Shown here one piece after another: positions 27,500 to 38,089 of a stretch of DNA of 64,000 nucleotides; position 1 is the first letter of the stretch, and the number at the start of each line of letters is the position of its first letter. The notes under the pieces were generated by a model, which was not told the DNA's origin, searched no databases, and was given only the letters and a program-made list of their open reading frames with translations. The stretch spans positions 1 through 64,000 of the forward strand of contig NZ_JACVOO010000009.1 in assembly GCF_018882405.1 (NCBI RefSeq), in the 5' to 3' direction. A program made the position numbers and the translations under genes. Source of the DNA: Polynucleobacter sp. 31A-FELB (GTDB taxonomy: Bacteria; Pseudomonadota; Gammaproteobacteria; Burkholderiales; Burkholderiaceae).

Positions 27500-30316
27500 T
27501 TAAGCGTCCGAGGGGGCAAGAAAGATTTCTTGCCATAAAGCTAGCACCACTTCTCTTGCTTGAACTAGTTGAGGCTCAAGCCCCAAATCTACCCGCGTCT
27601 TTTCAGCGCCATCTAACCGTAAGCGATGTTGACGAGCCCGTAGTAGGCGATAGGCATCGCCTACCTCTTGAGCCGTTGAAGCTTGAATTAAATCCACCTC
27701 TCCAGCTATTCGTAATAAGGCGATATTCCCCAGATTACCAATAAGCTGTGGATAGGTATTTGAAAATGCCAGAACTAAAAATTGCACAATAAACTCAATA
27801 TCTACCATTCCGCCAGCATCATGCTTTAAATCAAAATCGGGAGTGGGATTTGGGTGCCCAGCATGAACTTTGCGACGCATCTCTAAAATCTCATGGCGTA
27901 ACTGATCAATATCGCGATTCTGACTTAAGACCTCAAAGCGCACATCATCAAAGAAGGCTTCAACCACTTTACTTCCCGCAGAGAACCTTGCGCGCGTTAG
28001 GGCTTGATGCTCCCAAACCCAAGCTGCGTTATCACCCTCGCGCAACTGATATTTCTTAAAAGCATCGGCATTTGTTACCAAGAATCCTGCAGAGCCATTT
28101 GGGCGCAGACGCGTATCGATTTCAAACAGGCTGCCAGCCGATGTATAAGCGGTTAACCAGTTGATCATCCGCTTGGCGAGTAAGGCATAAATTTCTTGGG
28201 CGGCAAAATCTGTTTCTTCGGCTTGATATAAGAATACCAAGTCCAAGTCCGAGGCATATCCCAACTCTTTGCCGCCTAACTTTCCATAAGAGATCGCCGC
28301 AAATGGCACAGTTGCATCAAGTGGTAATTCAAACTTCTTGGCTACGCTTGGCCACACACGCTCAAAAGTAGTCTGCAATATTAAGTCGGCCAAAGCGGAT
28401 AAATGATCGCTGACCTTTTCCACAGAAAGCTCATGATCAACGCCAATACCCAAATCTGCCAACAAGGTAATAAAGGTTTCGGTGTGATGGGTAATGCGCA
28501 AAATGTCCATCGCCTGTTCAGGGCCATCACCATCTGCCATCACGTCATCAAGACGCATTTCTAGCGTGGCTTTCACCTCTTGCCAATATTGCTCCGGATG
28601 TTCAATCAACGCCTTCTCAGTTCTTGAATTGAGCAAGTAATCTAGGAGATGAGGGTGTCTGGTTAAATACTCTGCGCCCCACTGAGAGGCCTTCAGCAAC
28701 GCCAATACATTGGATAGCGCCTGAGGGTACTCAGACAAAATGGATAGGTAGGCGCTACGCCGAGCCACCGCCTCCAATAAATCAAAGAAACGAAGCAAAG
28801 TCTGGTCTGCGCTGATGGAGGCAGGCGGATCCGCTTGCAAGCTATCTGCAGCCTTACGAATTAGGTTATTAAAAATGATTCTGCTTTTCTCTGGTAGCTG
28901 TCTTTGCTTGGAGCTATCAGCCCAAGCCAACCAACGTGCTGCAGACTCTGGGAATATCGTGCCATCAGGCTCCCATCCCGCCGGTAAGCTTGTATTGTCC
29001 AGACGCGCAGCATCATCAAGTACAAATGCTTTTTCAAAGTACTGAGCTACTGCGGCTTGGTGTTTGTCGAGTACGGACAAAAAAGTGGATCGCTCCTGAG
29101 TTTGATCGGGGCCAACCATACTCGCTGCTAAGCGAGTACGAGCGTCCTCATCTTCAGGCAAATAGTGTGTCTGCTGATCCTCCCACACCTGAATCCGATG
29201 TTCCAAGCGACGCAAGTAAACGTAAGCGGTCTTGAGGTCATCCACTTCATTGGCCGGTAAAATTGCTTGCTGCTTTACCAAGTCCAACACTTCTAGGGTA
29301 GGTCGAATACGAAAACGTGGATCAGTGCCGCCACGCATCAGCTGAAACATTTGCGCCAAGAACTCAATTTCACGGATACCGCCACGGCCCAACTTGATAT
29401 CCCTGGATCGACCGTGATGATTTGACGAGCGTTTCTCAGCTTCATGCTGAATCTGTGCATGTAATTCACGGATAGAGGCAATCACGCCATAGTCCAAATG
29501 ACGGCGATAGACAAAGGGGCGAATCAGTTGATCGAGCTCACGCTCACAATAAGCAAAGGCAGGCGAGTCAGGCAAAGGTGAAATCAACCTGCCCTTAATC
29601 CAAGCATAGCGTTCCCACTCTCTACCTTGCACCAATAAATATTCCTCAAGCATATCGAGACTACAAACCAAAGGACCCGAATCTCCATTTGGTCTCAGGC
29701 GCATATCCACCCGAAATACAAAGCCGTTTGCGTCATGCTCTGCCATGAGCTTAATCAAACGTTTACCCATTCGAGTAAACCACTCGTGATAAGACAAGCT
29801 TTTGGGTCCGCCTTGCGTGTCGCCTTCATGCTCATATAAAAAGATGAGATCAATATCAGAGGAGAGATTGAGCTCTAGACCGCCCAACTTGCCCATACCC
29901 ACCACCATCAAGGGCATCTCCGAGTCTGTGACTGAACTCCAAGGAATGCCAAAACGACGCTGCAGATCCTCCCGAATATAAGCAATAGAAAGAGCTAGTG
30001 CCTCCTCTGCAAAATGACTCAACGCATGGGTCACCTCTCTGAGATCAGCTAGGCCATTAAGGTCTCGGTAGGCAATCCAGAGCATGAGGCGCTGTCTAGC
30101 CAGCCTCAGATCTGCCATAAATTGAGCCTCATTCTGCTCGGGAATAGCTAAAGCTTCCTGGCAAGGGCTTAATAAACCCCGAATACCCGCAACATCGACT
30201 TTGAGGGCGGCCTGGGACTGGAGCCAATCCTCCCATTCAGGACGAGAATTAAGCCAACGTTGAGCATAGCTAGAGTGCTGCTTTAAAAATTCAATTTGGG
30301 CGGCAGAATCGGTCAT
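27500..30316 (-). CDS. glnE: Bifunctional glutamine synthetase adenylyltransferase/deadenylase
   Basis: GlnE switches glutamine synthetase off and on by adding or removing AMP, responding to PII and glutamine. The 938-residue protein has two homologous nucleotidyltransferase domains: the N-terminal deadenylylase with GMGKLGGLELN at 140-150 and DIDLIF near 154, and the C-terminal adenylylase with SYGKLGGKELGYASDLDLVFLY in the second half. Each is followed by a helical domain. GGAGGA precedes the ATG. glnA and glnB are not in the window. Confidence 0.97.
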   Translation of the reverse strand: MTDSAAQIEFLKQHSSYAQRWLNSRPEWEDWLQSQAALKVDVAGIRGLLSPCQEALAIPEQNEAQFMADLRLARQRLMLWIAYRDLNGLADLREVTHALSHFAEEALALSIAYIREDLQRRFGIPWSSVTDSEMPLMVVGMGKLGGLELNLSSDIDLIFLYEHEGDTQGGPKSLSYHEWFTRMGKRLIKLMAEHDANGFVFRVDMRLRPNGDSGPLVCSLDMLEEYLLVQGREWERYAWIKGRLISPLPDSPAFAYCERELDQLIRPFVYRRHLDYGVIASIRELHAQIQHEAEKRSSNHHGRSRDIKLGRGGIREIEFLAQMFQLMRGGTDPRFRIRPTLEVLDLVKQQAILPANEVDDLKTAYVYLRRLEHRIQVWEDQQTHYLPEDEDARTRLAASMVGPDQTQERSTFLSVLDKHQAAVAQYFEKAFVLDDAARLDNTSLPAGWEPDGTIFPESAARWLAWADSSKQRQLPEKSRIIFNNLIRKAADSLQADPPASISADQTLLRFFDLLEAVARRSAYLSILSEYPQALSNVLALLKASQWGAEYLTRHPHLLDYLLNSRTEKALIEHPEQYWQEVKATLEMRLDDVMADGDGPEQAMDILRITHHTETFITLLADLGIGVDHELSVEKVSDHLSALADLILQTTFERVWPSVAKKFELPLDATVPFAAISYGKLGGKELGYASDLDLVFLYQAEETDFAAQEIYALLAKRMINWLTAYTSAGSLFEIDTRLRPNGSAGFLVTNADAFKKYQLREGDNAAWVWEHQALTRARFSAGSKVVEAFFDDVRFEVLSQNRDIDQLRHEILEMRRKVHAGHPNPTPDFDLKHDAGGMVDIEFIVQFLVLAFSNTYPQLIGNLGNIALLRIAGEVDLIQASTAQEVGDAYRLLRARQHRLRLDGAEKTRVDLGLEPQLVQAREVVLALWQEIFLAPSDA

Positions 30317-30357
30317 TCCTCCATCTTAATCCGACTCTAGACTCAAACTATAGAAGC

Positions 30358-30387
30358 TTGGAGATCGCCCAAGGGCTGACGGATAAT
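30358..30387 (+). promoter_or_regulatory. Candidate promoter directly before yhdP
   Basis: TTGGAG (30358-30363), an 18-base spacer and GATAAT (30382-30387) resemble a sigma-70 promoter. The ATG at 30395 lies only seven bases after the -10 box, so the transcript would have almost no leader. Confidence 0.45.
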
Positions 30388-30394
30388 AGAGGCC

Positions 30395-33300
30395 ATGCTT
30401 CGAAATATTATCCGGACTCGCCTGCAGAGCGTGCTTCAAAAACGTCCTCCAGGTTCTGGCGGTCGTTGGCGTAAGCGTGCCCTCATTCTTGCTGGTGTCA
30501 CAGTAGCTTTTTTTGTTGTCGGCCATCTTGGGGTGCGTTTTGTTTTATGGCCTCAGATCGAAAAATCAAAGCCCTCCTTGGAGCGCTTAATGAGCGCTCG
30601 CTTAGGTGCCAAGGTCACGATGGATGCAGTGCAAGTTTCGTGGACTGGAATTCGTCCGAAATTTGCGATTCAAGGATTGCGCTTTAACGGCGGGACTAAC
30701 TCTACTCCACCCTTACTGATTCAAAATATCAACGGGCAACTTAGTTGGCTATCTTTTTATCACCTAGCCCCCTACTTCCACGAGATCACATTTGATCAGG
30801 TTCAACTGTACGCTCAACGAGATACCAAAGGCGTAGTCTCTATTGCCGGAATTCCAATTCTTAACAATGCTGATAATTTTGCAGTTGGGAACTGGTTGCT
30901 TGCTCAAACTGATATTCAAATAAATAATGCGAAAATTTTTTGGGAGGATCAGCAAAGTCAAAAGCTGAAGACTTCCATTGATATTCAAAATGTCCATCTA
31001 AGTAATGGCATGCGTAGCCATGAAGGTCAGCTAGTTGCGCAAACACCTTGGAGCCCAAACCCAATTAAACTCGAAGCCGACTTTGTACATCACCTTGCTG
31101 GACAAGCAGGAGATTGGCATGACTGGGTCGGAAATTTTTCATGGGATCTTGCTGAACTTAATCTCAGTCAAATTTCCAAAGACATAAGTCTTCCGCTATA
31201 TGACTTAGCTGGAAAACTCAACTCCAAAGGCAGTCTGAAGCTTGATGGCGGTAAGGCGAATGGTGGACAAATGTCCTTAACAGCCGATCAACTTAGAGTG
31301 CAATTAAACAAGGGGGAGGATCCCCTTGAGTTTGGCAGACTAGAGACAGATTTAGTCCAAGATACGGATGGCGGCCTCAACTCCATCACAACAAAAACTT
31401 TGTCATGGCGCAATATCGATAGCCCTGCCACTGCCCCCTTAGATAAATTAAGTCCGATTACTTTCCGCTGGCGTCCACCAAAAGATGGTGGCGAAATTAA
31501 AGAGTTCGGTTTCTCCTCGCCCAAAATACAAGTGGAAGATATTGCACTCTTCGCACTCAATCTTCCGCTCCCGAAAAAGATTCATCAGTGGATCAAAATT
31601 TCTGAGGCAGATGGTGAGCTGCAGAATTTGGATATGAATTGGTCTGAAAGCCAATCCACTCTCTCAGCCTTACCAATACCAGGCAATTGGTTTTCTTCCA
31701 ATAAACTCGATTTCACCATCAGCGCAAAGCTCAATGACATTAGCTTTACTGGGGTAAATAAATCAATGCCTTCGGCTTCGCATTTATCTGGCAACTTAGT
31801 CAGTAATCAGAAGCAGGGTAACTTTACACTTGACTCCAGCAATCTTGAGCTGGAGATGAATGATTTTTTATCAGCTCCTGAAATTCAACTTGATCGAGCG
31901 AAGGGTGACATTAGCTGGTCCAAACAAAAAGGCGGCTGGCTCATCAATGCCAAGAAATTACAGCTCAGCAATTCTGAAATCACCACCAATTTTGATTTGA
32001 GTTACCTCATTGGTGGACCTAAGCAGCCCGATCAAATGACGCTAGACATGGAGTTTGTTAAAGCCAAACTCGCGACAGCCCATCGCTATCTGCCAGTTAA
32101 TATTGATAAAGAAACTAGGCAATTTCTTAGCAAAGCATTTGAGGCGGGAGATATTCAGAATGGCTCCCTCCACATAAAGGGAGACCCCGACCAGGTGCCA
32201 TTCCCTACGGGAACGGTTGGTGAACTCACTCTTCATCTCCCCATTTCAAAAGCAATCTATAAACCAGCGCCCTTGCTACCAAAAAGCCAGGGGGTTTGGC
32301 AAGCATTTAGCAACGTCAGTGGCAATATCGACATGAAGCAAGCAAGCCTGAATGTTGAAATTGATAAAGCCAACTACAAAAAAGTGACTCTGACGAATGT
32401 CACATCAAAAATCCCCAATCTCAGCGCTAAAAATCTAACCGTATCGATCAATGGCTCAGCTGAGGGTGATGCTTCCGAAATGCTGGAATATCTATTTACA
32501 TCCCCGGTAGGTGTACAGCAAGCCAATCTGGCCAAGAACCTCACATTGAAGGGTCCAGTTAGCCTAGGTCTTGATTTAAAGATTCCTTTGTCTGGAAGTG
32601 ATGATGTCAATTTCGATGCAAAAGTTACCCTCCCAGGAAATCAAGCGCAATGGGGGGAAGTGCCTCCAATGGATAATTTAAAGGGCAAGATAAGAATCAC
32701 TGAAGTCAATCCAGAATTTGATAATGTCACTGCAAACTTTTTAGGTGGCGCCTTTAAGATTTCAAGCGCGCCCTCTACAGCAGGAAATTCAAGCTTCAGC
32801 ATCGGCGGCGATATCAATGCTAGCTTTATTAAAGATTATGTTTCAGGAAATTTAAAGTCTCGTGCCCATCCAGCACTGCTGTCCGCAATGAGCGGATCAG
32901 CAAAATATGATGGTTTGATCAACTTTAATAAGGCGGGAAGTCAGGCCAATCTAAAATTTGATTTGCGTAATTGGGCAAGTGCTGCCCCCGCTCCCGCAAA
33001 GAAATTAGCAGGAACCCCCATGTCTGGTGAGTTCAATTTAAAAACTTACCCAGCAAGCAAAAATAATCTAGTGCGCGCAGATTGGTCTGGAAAATTAGGG
33101 GATCAGTATTTCATTCAAGGCAATCTGAATTTCGCCAACGAAGTAAAAAATGCCTTAGGTGTTGGATCTTTAGCGCCCTTGCCACAACAAGGCACTTCAC
33201 TTCACTTGGCAAGTAATGAACTGGACCTCGATCAATGGATAGAGTTTTTAGGGGCAGGAAAACATAAGGGTGAAGTAAAAAAATCAGATACTCCAGAAGA

Positions 33301-34555
33301 AGATATTCAAATCTCAGCCCAAGTTAAAAAATTAATCGCACTGGATCGCGATTGGGTTGACGTCAACCTACAGTCACAGAAAAAAAATTCGGTCTGGCAA
33401 TTGCGTCTAAATTCACCTCAAATTGCTGGTCAAGCGCAATGGCACCCAAGCAGCGGTGATCACCCCAGCGGATTGATTGCTGGGCGACTTGCACGCCTGA
33501 AGCTGCCAGATCAGCGCACACTCGCAGACTCGTCACCGAAGGAAAATGTCCCGCAAAAATTAGCAAACCTTAAGACTCCTGTCAGCCCAAATGCTATCCC
33601 CAGCCTGGATTTAACAATTGATGATCTAAGTTGGACTAAGGCAAAACTAGGTGCAGTAAAAATCAAATCGAAAACTAGTCAAGATCTCATGAAGGTCGAG
33701 TCTATTCAGATCAATAATCCACAAGGTAGCTCGATAATCAAGGGTCAATGGAGTGCGCGCACTCAAAACGCTGCCGAACAGAGCTCTATCACCGTCGATA
33801 TGAACATCAAAGATGCGGGCCAAATCATTACCCACTGGAGTAGTGAGAAGCCTGTGGAAGGTGGGGAAGGAACACTCAACGCCTCACTCTCGTGGTCAGG
33901 ACCACTCTTTGCGCCAGCATATGATTCATTGGCAGGCGATGCCAGCATCAACCTGACAAAAGGTCGCCTACTTGAAGTCAATACTGATGGAGCAAAGTTA
34001 CTAGACGTTCTAAGTCTACAAAGTTTATTTAGATTTGCCACTTTCGACTTAAAGGGCAGTCTAGGCAGCTTAGCAACCAAAGGCACCCCTTTTAATTCGA
34101 TCAATAGCGACTTTGAAATCACAAAGGGAATTGCGCAAACTAAGCAATTCACAATGATCCTGGATCAGGCACGTGTAGCCATGACTGGTCAAATTAATAT
34201 TCCAGAACAAACACAAGATCTTCGCGTTACCATCTTCCCAACAATTGATGCCACCGCTGGCTCACTAGCGGCATTCGTGATCAACCCTATCATCGGCCTA
34301 GGAGCGGTAGTGGGTCAGTACCTCATTACCAATCAAATTAATCGCACTTTGCAAACGGATTATTTGATTCAGGGTTCTTGGAACAATCCGGAAGTGATTC
34401 CACTCGATCAGAAGGGTCAACCCCTTGATGCGAAAACGCTAGAGACGATTCGCACTAAAAATCTTTTGAAAGAGCAAACAAAACCCAGCTCACCTAATTC
34501 TGCGCCTGCAAGCCCGCCCGCAAACCCAGGCCTTTCTACCCAAATGCCAGGCTAA
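30395..34555 (+). CDS. YhdP family AsmA-like envelope protein
   Basis: A very large (1386 residues) envelope protein of the YhdP/TIGR02099 group. It has a cytoplasmic N-terminal tail, one membrane helix at about residues 27-50, then a long beta-rich periplasmic region and an AsmA-like C-terminus (FDLKGSLGSLATKGTPFNSI, then VTIFPTIDATAGSLAAFVINPIIGLGAVVGQYL). E. coli YhdP is one of the AsmA-like proteins that carry phospholipid from the inner to the outer membrane; the same role is inferred here. A Pro/Ser-rich tail ends the protein. It is followed after 4 bases by the amidase gene and then tldD, a conserved neighbourhood. Confidence 0.9.
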   Translation: MLRNIIRTRLQSVLQKRPPGSGGRWRKRALILAGVTVAFFVVGHLGVRFVLWPQIEKSKPSLERLMSARLGAKVTMDAVQVSWTGIRPKFAIQGLRFNGGTNSTPPLLIQNINGQLSWLSFYHLAPYFHEITFDQVQLYAQRDTKGVVSIAGIPILNNADNFAVGNWLLAQTDIQINNAKIFWEDQQSQKLKTSIDIQNVHLSNGMRSHEGQLVAQTPWSPNPIKLEADFVHHLAGQAGDWHDWVGNFSWDLAELNLSQISKDISLPLYDLAGKLNSKGSLKLDGGKANGGQMSLTADQLRVQLNKGEDPLEFGRLETDLVQDTDGGLNSITTKTLSWRNIDSPATAPLDKLSPITFRWRPPKDGGEIKEFGFSSPKIQVEDIALFALNLPLPKKIHQWIKISEADGELQNLDMNWSESQSTLSALPIPGNWFSSNKLDFTISAKLNDISFTGVNKSMPSASHLSGNLVSNQKQGNFTLDSSNLELEMNDFLSAPEIQLDRAKGDISWSKQKGGWLINAKKLQLSNSEITTNFDLSYLIGGPKQPDQMTLDMEFVKAKLATAHRYLPVNIDKETRQFLSKAFEAGDIQNGSLHIKGDPDQVPFPTGTVGELTLHLPISKAIYKPAPLLPKSQGVWQAFSNVSGNIDMKQASLNVEIDKANYKKVTLTNVTSKIPNLSAKNLTVSINGSAEGDASEMLEYLFTSPVGVQQANLAKNLTLKGPVSLGLDLKIPLSGSDDVNFDAKVTLPGNQAQWGEVPPMDNLKGKIRITEVNPEFDNVTANFLGGAFKISSAPSTAGNSSFSIGGDINASFIKDYVSGNLKSRAHPALLSAMSGSAKYDGLINFNKAGSQANLKFDLRNWASAAPAPAKKLAGTPMSGEFNLKTYPASKNNLVRADWSGKLGDQYFIQGNLNFANEVKNALGVGSLAPLPQQGTSLHLASNELDLDQWIEFLGAGKHKGEVKKSDTPEEDIQISAQVKKLIALDRDWVDVNLQSQKKNSVWQLRLNSPQIAGQAQWHPSSGDHPSGLIAGRLARLKLPDQRTLADSSPKENVPQKLANLKTPVSPNAIPSLDLTIDDLSWTKAKLGAVKIKSKTSQDLMKVESIQINNPQGSSIIKGQWSARTQNAAEQSSITVDMNIKDAGQIITHWSSEKPVEGGEGTLNASLSWSGPLFAPAYDSLAGDASINLTKGRLLEVNTDGAKLLDVLSLQSLFRFATFDLKGSLGSLATKGTPFNSINSDFEITKGIAQTKQFTMILDQARVAMTGQINIPEQTQDLRVTIFPTIDATAGSLAAFVINPIIGLGAVVGQYLITNQINRTLQTDYLIQGSWNNPEVIPLDQKGQPLDAKTLETIRTKNLLKEQTKPSSPNSAPASPPANPGLSTQMPG

Positions 34556-34559
34556 GTCG

Positions 34560-35393
34560 ATGAACATGCCAAGAAATACTTCTGAACTTAACATGGCATC
34601 GATACAAATGGTATCGACCCCTAATCTCAATGAGAATCTCGAAGTTGCGGCACGCTTAACTAAAGCGGCTGCGGACAGCGGGGCTCAACTTGCCGTTCTC
34701 CCAGAATATTTTTGTTTGATGGGATTAAAAGATACCGATAAGGTAAATGCGAGGGAAGCTGCAGGCTCAGGCCCAATTCAAGAACGCTTGGCAGCAATGG
34801 CACAAGAAAATAATATCTTTCTAGTTGCAGGCACCATACCTTTAGAGGCTAAAGAGTCGAACAAAGTTCTCAACACTTCCCTGGTGTTTGACCCTGTTGG
34901 CAAGCAAATCGCCCGCTACGACAAAATTCATTTATTTGGTTTTCAAACTGAGACAGAGCGCTACGAAGAATCCGAAACTATTGCTGCAGGTAATCAACCG
35001 GGCCAATTTGCAATCAGGCTCAATGAAGTCGACTGGCGTTTTGGCCTAAGCATTTGTTACGACCTACGTTTTCCTGAACTGTATCGCTCTCTTGGGACAG
35101 TTGATTGCCACATCATTCCAGCTGCGTTTACTTACACTACCGGCAAAGACCACTGGGAAATTCTGCTGCGCGCCCGCGCTATTGAAAACCAATGCTATGT
35201 TCTAGCCTCAGCCCAAGGCGGCATTCATCTTAATCAGCGCCGCACCTGGGGTGAAAGCATGCTTATTGATCCTTGGGGGGAGATATTAAGCCAGCTTCCT
35301 GAAGGAGAGGGGTTTATTCAAGGCACACTCAGCAAAGATAAATTAAAAGAGGTACGCTCTAAGCTACCCGCACTAAAACACCGCAAGCTTTAA
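34560..35393 (+). CDS. Carbon-nitrogen hydrolase (Nit1-type amidase)
   Basis: A 277-residue nitrilase-superfamily enzyme with the full catalytic triad: E49 in VLPEYFC, K122 in YDKIHLF and C166 in SICYDLRFPELYR. The last motif is typical of Nit1/Nit2-like proteins. Nit1/NitA-type enzymes deaminate the by-product deaminated glutathione; that repair function is plausible but not proven by sequence. It lies 4 bases after yhdP and 24 bases before tldD. An internal ATG (MASIQMVST) is an alternative start. Confidence 0.9.
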   Translation: MNMPRNTSELNMASIQMVSTPNLNENLEVAARLTKAAADSGAQLAVLPEYFCLMGLKDTDKVNAREAAGSGPIQERLAAMAQENNIFLVAGTIPLEAKESNKVLNTSLVFDPVGKQIARYDKIHLFGFQTETERYEESETIAAGNQPGQFAIRLNEVDWRFGLSICYDLRFPELYRSLGTVDCHIIPAAFTYTTGKDHWEILLRARAIENQCYVLASAQGGIHLNQRRTWGESMLIDPWGEILSQLPEGEGFIQGTLSKDKLKEVRSKLPALKHRKL

Positions 35394-35417
35394 TACAGAA
35401 AGTTCAGCTAAATAAAG

Positions 35418-36908
35418 ATGAGAGCACCAGAAGCATTATTTCCGAGTGATTGGACTAAGCCCAAGAAACAAGCTGACCTCCTTAAGCTGGCCAAATCTAT
35501 TCTGCTTGAGCCAACCGGCCTTTCCGAGCAAGATTTGCATCACACCTTCGGCAATATGTTTACGCACCAGCTCGACGATGCTGATCTTTACTTCCAACAT
35601 ACCCGCAGTGAAAGCTGGAGCCTAGAAGAAGGTATCGTGAAATCCGGTAGCTTTAGCATCGATCAGGGTGTTGGGGTGCGCGCGATCTATGGCGATAAAA
35701 CCGCCTTTGCTTACTCTGATGAAATTAATTTAGAAGCTCTCAACAAGGCAGCTAAATCCACCCGTGTAATTGGGCCTCAAGGCGGTACACGTGCTGTTGC
35801 GAGCAAAATATTTACGCCCGTATCCAACGAACTCTACTCAGATTTAAATCCCTTAGATTCACTGGCACCACAAGAAAAGATTGCCTTACTTGAAGGTATT
35901 GAGCGTCGCGCAAAAGCCCGTGATCCCCGCATCATTCAGGTTATGGCCAGCCTAGCTGGCGAGTTTGATGTGGTGCTTGTAGTTCGAGCTGATGGCTTAC
36001 TAGCTGCCGACGTACGCCCTCTAGTACGAGTATCAGTACATGTGATTGCCGAACAAAATGGCAGTCGCGAATCTGGATCCTCGGGTGGTGGTGCTCGTCA
36101 TGATTACCATTACTTCAATACTGAACTCATTAATCAATATGTTGATGAAGCTGTTGATGGCGCACTGATTAACTTAGACTCTCGCCCTGCTCCTGCCGGA
36201 CCAATGACCGTAGTCATGGGTCCAGGATGGCCTGGCGTGCTACTACATGAAGCAGTAGGTCATGGCCTTGAAGGCGACTTTAATCGCAAGGGTTCATCTG
36301 CTTTTGCTGGCTGTATTGGGCAGCGCGTTGCCGCTAAGGGCGTCACCGTCGTAGATGATGGAACCCTCTCTGGTCGCCGCGGCTCACTCAATATTGATGA
36401 TGAAGGTACACCTACCCAGTGCACCACCCTAATTGAAGACGGCATTTTGAAAGGCTATATTCAAGATAGTCTGAATGCCCGTCTTATGAATATGCCTCTG
36501 ACTGGAAACGGTCGACGCGAGAGTTTTGCCTCCCTACCAATGCCCCGCATGACCAATACTTACATGTTGGCTGGCAAAGATGACCCCCAAGAAATCGTAG
36601 CCAGCATCAAGCGCGGCCTCTATGCGGTGAACTTTGGGGGCGGTCAAGTCGACATTACTAGCGGTAAATTTGTGTTTTCAGCCTCGGAAGCCTATTGGGT
36701 AGAAAACGGCAAAATTCAATATCCGGTTAAAGGCGCCACCATTATTGGTAGCGGTCCTGAGTCCCTAAAACAGGTCTCCATGATCGGAAATGACCTGAAA
36801 TTAGACGGTGGCATTGGGGTTTGCGGCAAAGAAGGTCAGAGCGTCCCCGTGGGCGTTGGGCAGCCAACTTTACGTATCGACAGCCTGACTGTCGGGGGAA
36901 CCGCTTAA
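35418..36908 (+). CDS. tldD: Metalloprotease TldD
   Basis: TldD is the catalytic half of the TldD-TldE zinc protease that processes modified peptides and unfolded proteins. The 496 residues contain the zinc motif HEAVGH at 277-282 within LLHEAVGHGLEGDFNRKGSS, and the C-terminal glycine-rich region (GVCGKEGQSVPVGVGQPTLRI). The partner TldE/PmbA is not encoded in the window. It is third in the yhdP-amidase-tldD run. Confidence 0.96.
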   Translation: MRAPEALFPSDWTKPKKQADLLKLAKSILLEPTGLSEQDLHHTFGNMFTHQLDDADLYFQHTRSESWSLEEGIVKSGSFSIDQGVGVRAIYGDKTAFAYSDEINLEALNKAAKSTRVIGPQGGTRAVASKIFTPVSNELYSDLNPLDSLAPQEKIALLEGIERRAKARDPRIIQVMASLAGEFDVVLVVRADGLLAADVRPLVRVSVHVIAEQNGSRESGSSGGGARHDYHYFNTELINQYVDEAVDGALINLDSRPAPAGPMTVVMGPGWPGVLLHEAVGHGLEGDFNRKGSSAFAGCIGQRVAAKGVTVVDDGTLSGRRGSLNIDDEGTPTQCTTLIEDGILKGYIQDSLNARLMNMPLTGNGRRESFASLPMPRMTNTYMLAGKDDPQEIVASIKRGLYAVNFGGGQVDITSGKFVFSASEAYWVENGKIQYPVKGATIIGSGPESLKQVSMIGNDLKLDGGIGVCGKEGQSVPVGVGQPTLRIDSLTVGGTA

Positions 36909-36927
36909 TACGGCTTAAAATAGCCGT

Positions 36928-38052
36928 ATGAGCCAACAAAATACTAATCCCGCAAACTGGTACGCTGCCGTCGACAAAACGTCAGACACGGATGATCAAC
37001 GCATTCATAACATTACTGTTCTGCCACCACCAGAGCATTTAATTCGCTTCTTCCCAATCTCGGGAACACCTACTGAAGCCCTCATTAGCAAAACGCGTAA
37101 AAAGATTCGCGACATCATTCATGGAAAAGATGATCGTCTTCTCGTCATCATCGGACCTTGCTCGATTCATGATCCCCGTGCAGCACTAGAGTATTGCCAA
37201 CGACTCCTTGCTGAACGTGATCGTTTTGCTGGTGAACTCGAAGTTGTGATGCGTGTCTATTTTGAAAAGCCGCGGACCACTGTTGGCTGGAAGGGTTTGA
37301 TTAACGACCCGTACTTAGATGAAAGCTATCGCATTGAAGAAGGTTTGCGAATTGCTCGTCAAGTGTTGATGGAAATTAACCGTCTTGGCATGCCTGCAGG
37401 TAGCGAATTCTTGGATGTTATTTCCCCGCAATATATTGCTGACCTCATTTCTTGGGGCGCTATCGGAGCACGTACAACTGAAAGCCAAGTTCACCGCGAA
37501 CTTGCTTCAGGCTTATCTGCGCCAATCGGATTTAAGAATGGTACTGACGGCAACATTAAGATTGCTACCGATGCAATTCAAGCGGCTAGCCGCCCACACC
37601 ATTTCTTGTCAGTACATAAAAATGGTCAAGTTTCTATTGTGGAAACTAAAGGCAATAAAGACTGTCACGTAATTTTGCGCGGTGGTAAAGAGCCTAACTA
37701 CGAAGCGCAGTATGTGCAAGCAGCCTGCTCTGAGCTAGCAGCAGCAAAGCTTCCAGCCAGTTTGATGGTTGACTTGTCGCATGCAAACTCTAGCAAAAAA
37801 CATGAGCGTCAAATTGTGGTGGCTGAAAACATTGCCGAGCAAATTGAATCTGGCTCAAGTCAAATTTTTGGCGTGATGATCGAGAGTCACTTGAATGATG
37901 GTGCTCAGAAGTTCTCACCTGGAAAAGATGATCCGAGCAAATTGGAGTACGGCAAAAGCATTACTGATGCCTGCATTAACTGGGAAGATTCAGTTAATGT
38001 ATTACAACGCTTAGCTTTAGCAGTAAAGAACCGCAGAAAAGCAAAGAAATAA
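36928..38052 (+). CDS. aroG: 3-deoxy-7-phosphoheptulonate synthase (class I DAHP synthase)
   Basis: The enzyme condenses PEP and erythrose-4-phosphate, the entry step to the shikimate pathway. The 374 residues are of the AroF/AroG/AroH type: LLVIIGPCSIHDPRAALEY, MRVYFEKPRTTVGWKGLINDP, IGARTTESQVHRELASGLS and VDLSHANSSK. Which feedback type (Phe, Tyr or Trp) cannot be told from sequence alone, so the symbol is by family. No Shine-Dalgarno precedes the ATG; instead a 7-base-stem hairpin (36909-36928) ends on the start codon. Confidence 0.93.
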   Translation: MSQQNTNPANWYAAVDKTSDTDDQRIHNITVLPPPEHLIRFFPISGTPTEALISKTRKKIRDIIHGKDDRLLVIIGPCSIHDPRAALEYCQRLLAERDRFAGELEVVMRVYFEKPRTTVGWKGLINDPYLDESYRIEEGLRIARQVLMEINRLGMPAGSEFLDVISPQYIADLISWGAIGARTTESQVHRELASGLSAPIGFKNGTDGNIKIATDAIQAASRPHHFLSVHKNGQVSIVETKGNKDCHVILRGGKEPNYEAQYVQAACSELAAAKLPASLMVDLSHANSSKKHERQIVVAENIAEQIESGSSQIFGVMIESHLNDGAQKFSPGKDDPSKLEYGKSITDACINWEDSVNVLQRLALAVKNRRKAKK

Positions 38053-38089
38053 GAAGTTGTGAAATAAAGCGAGGCTGCTTTAATAAATT

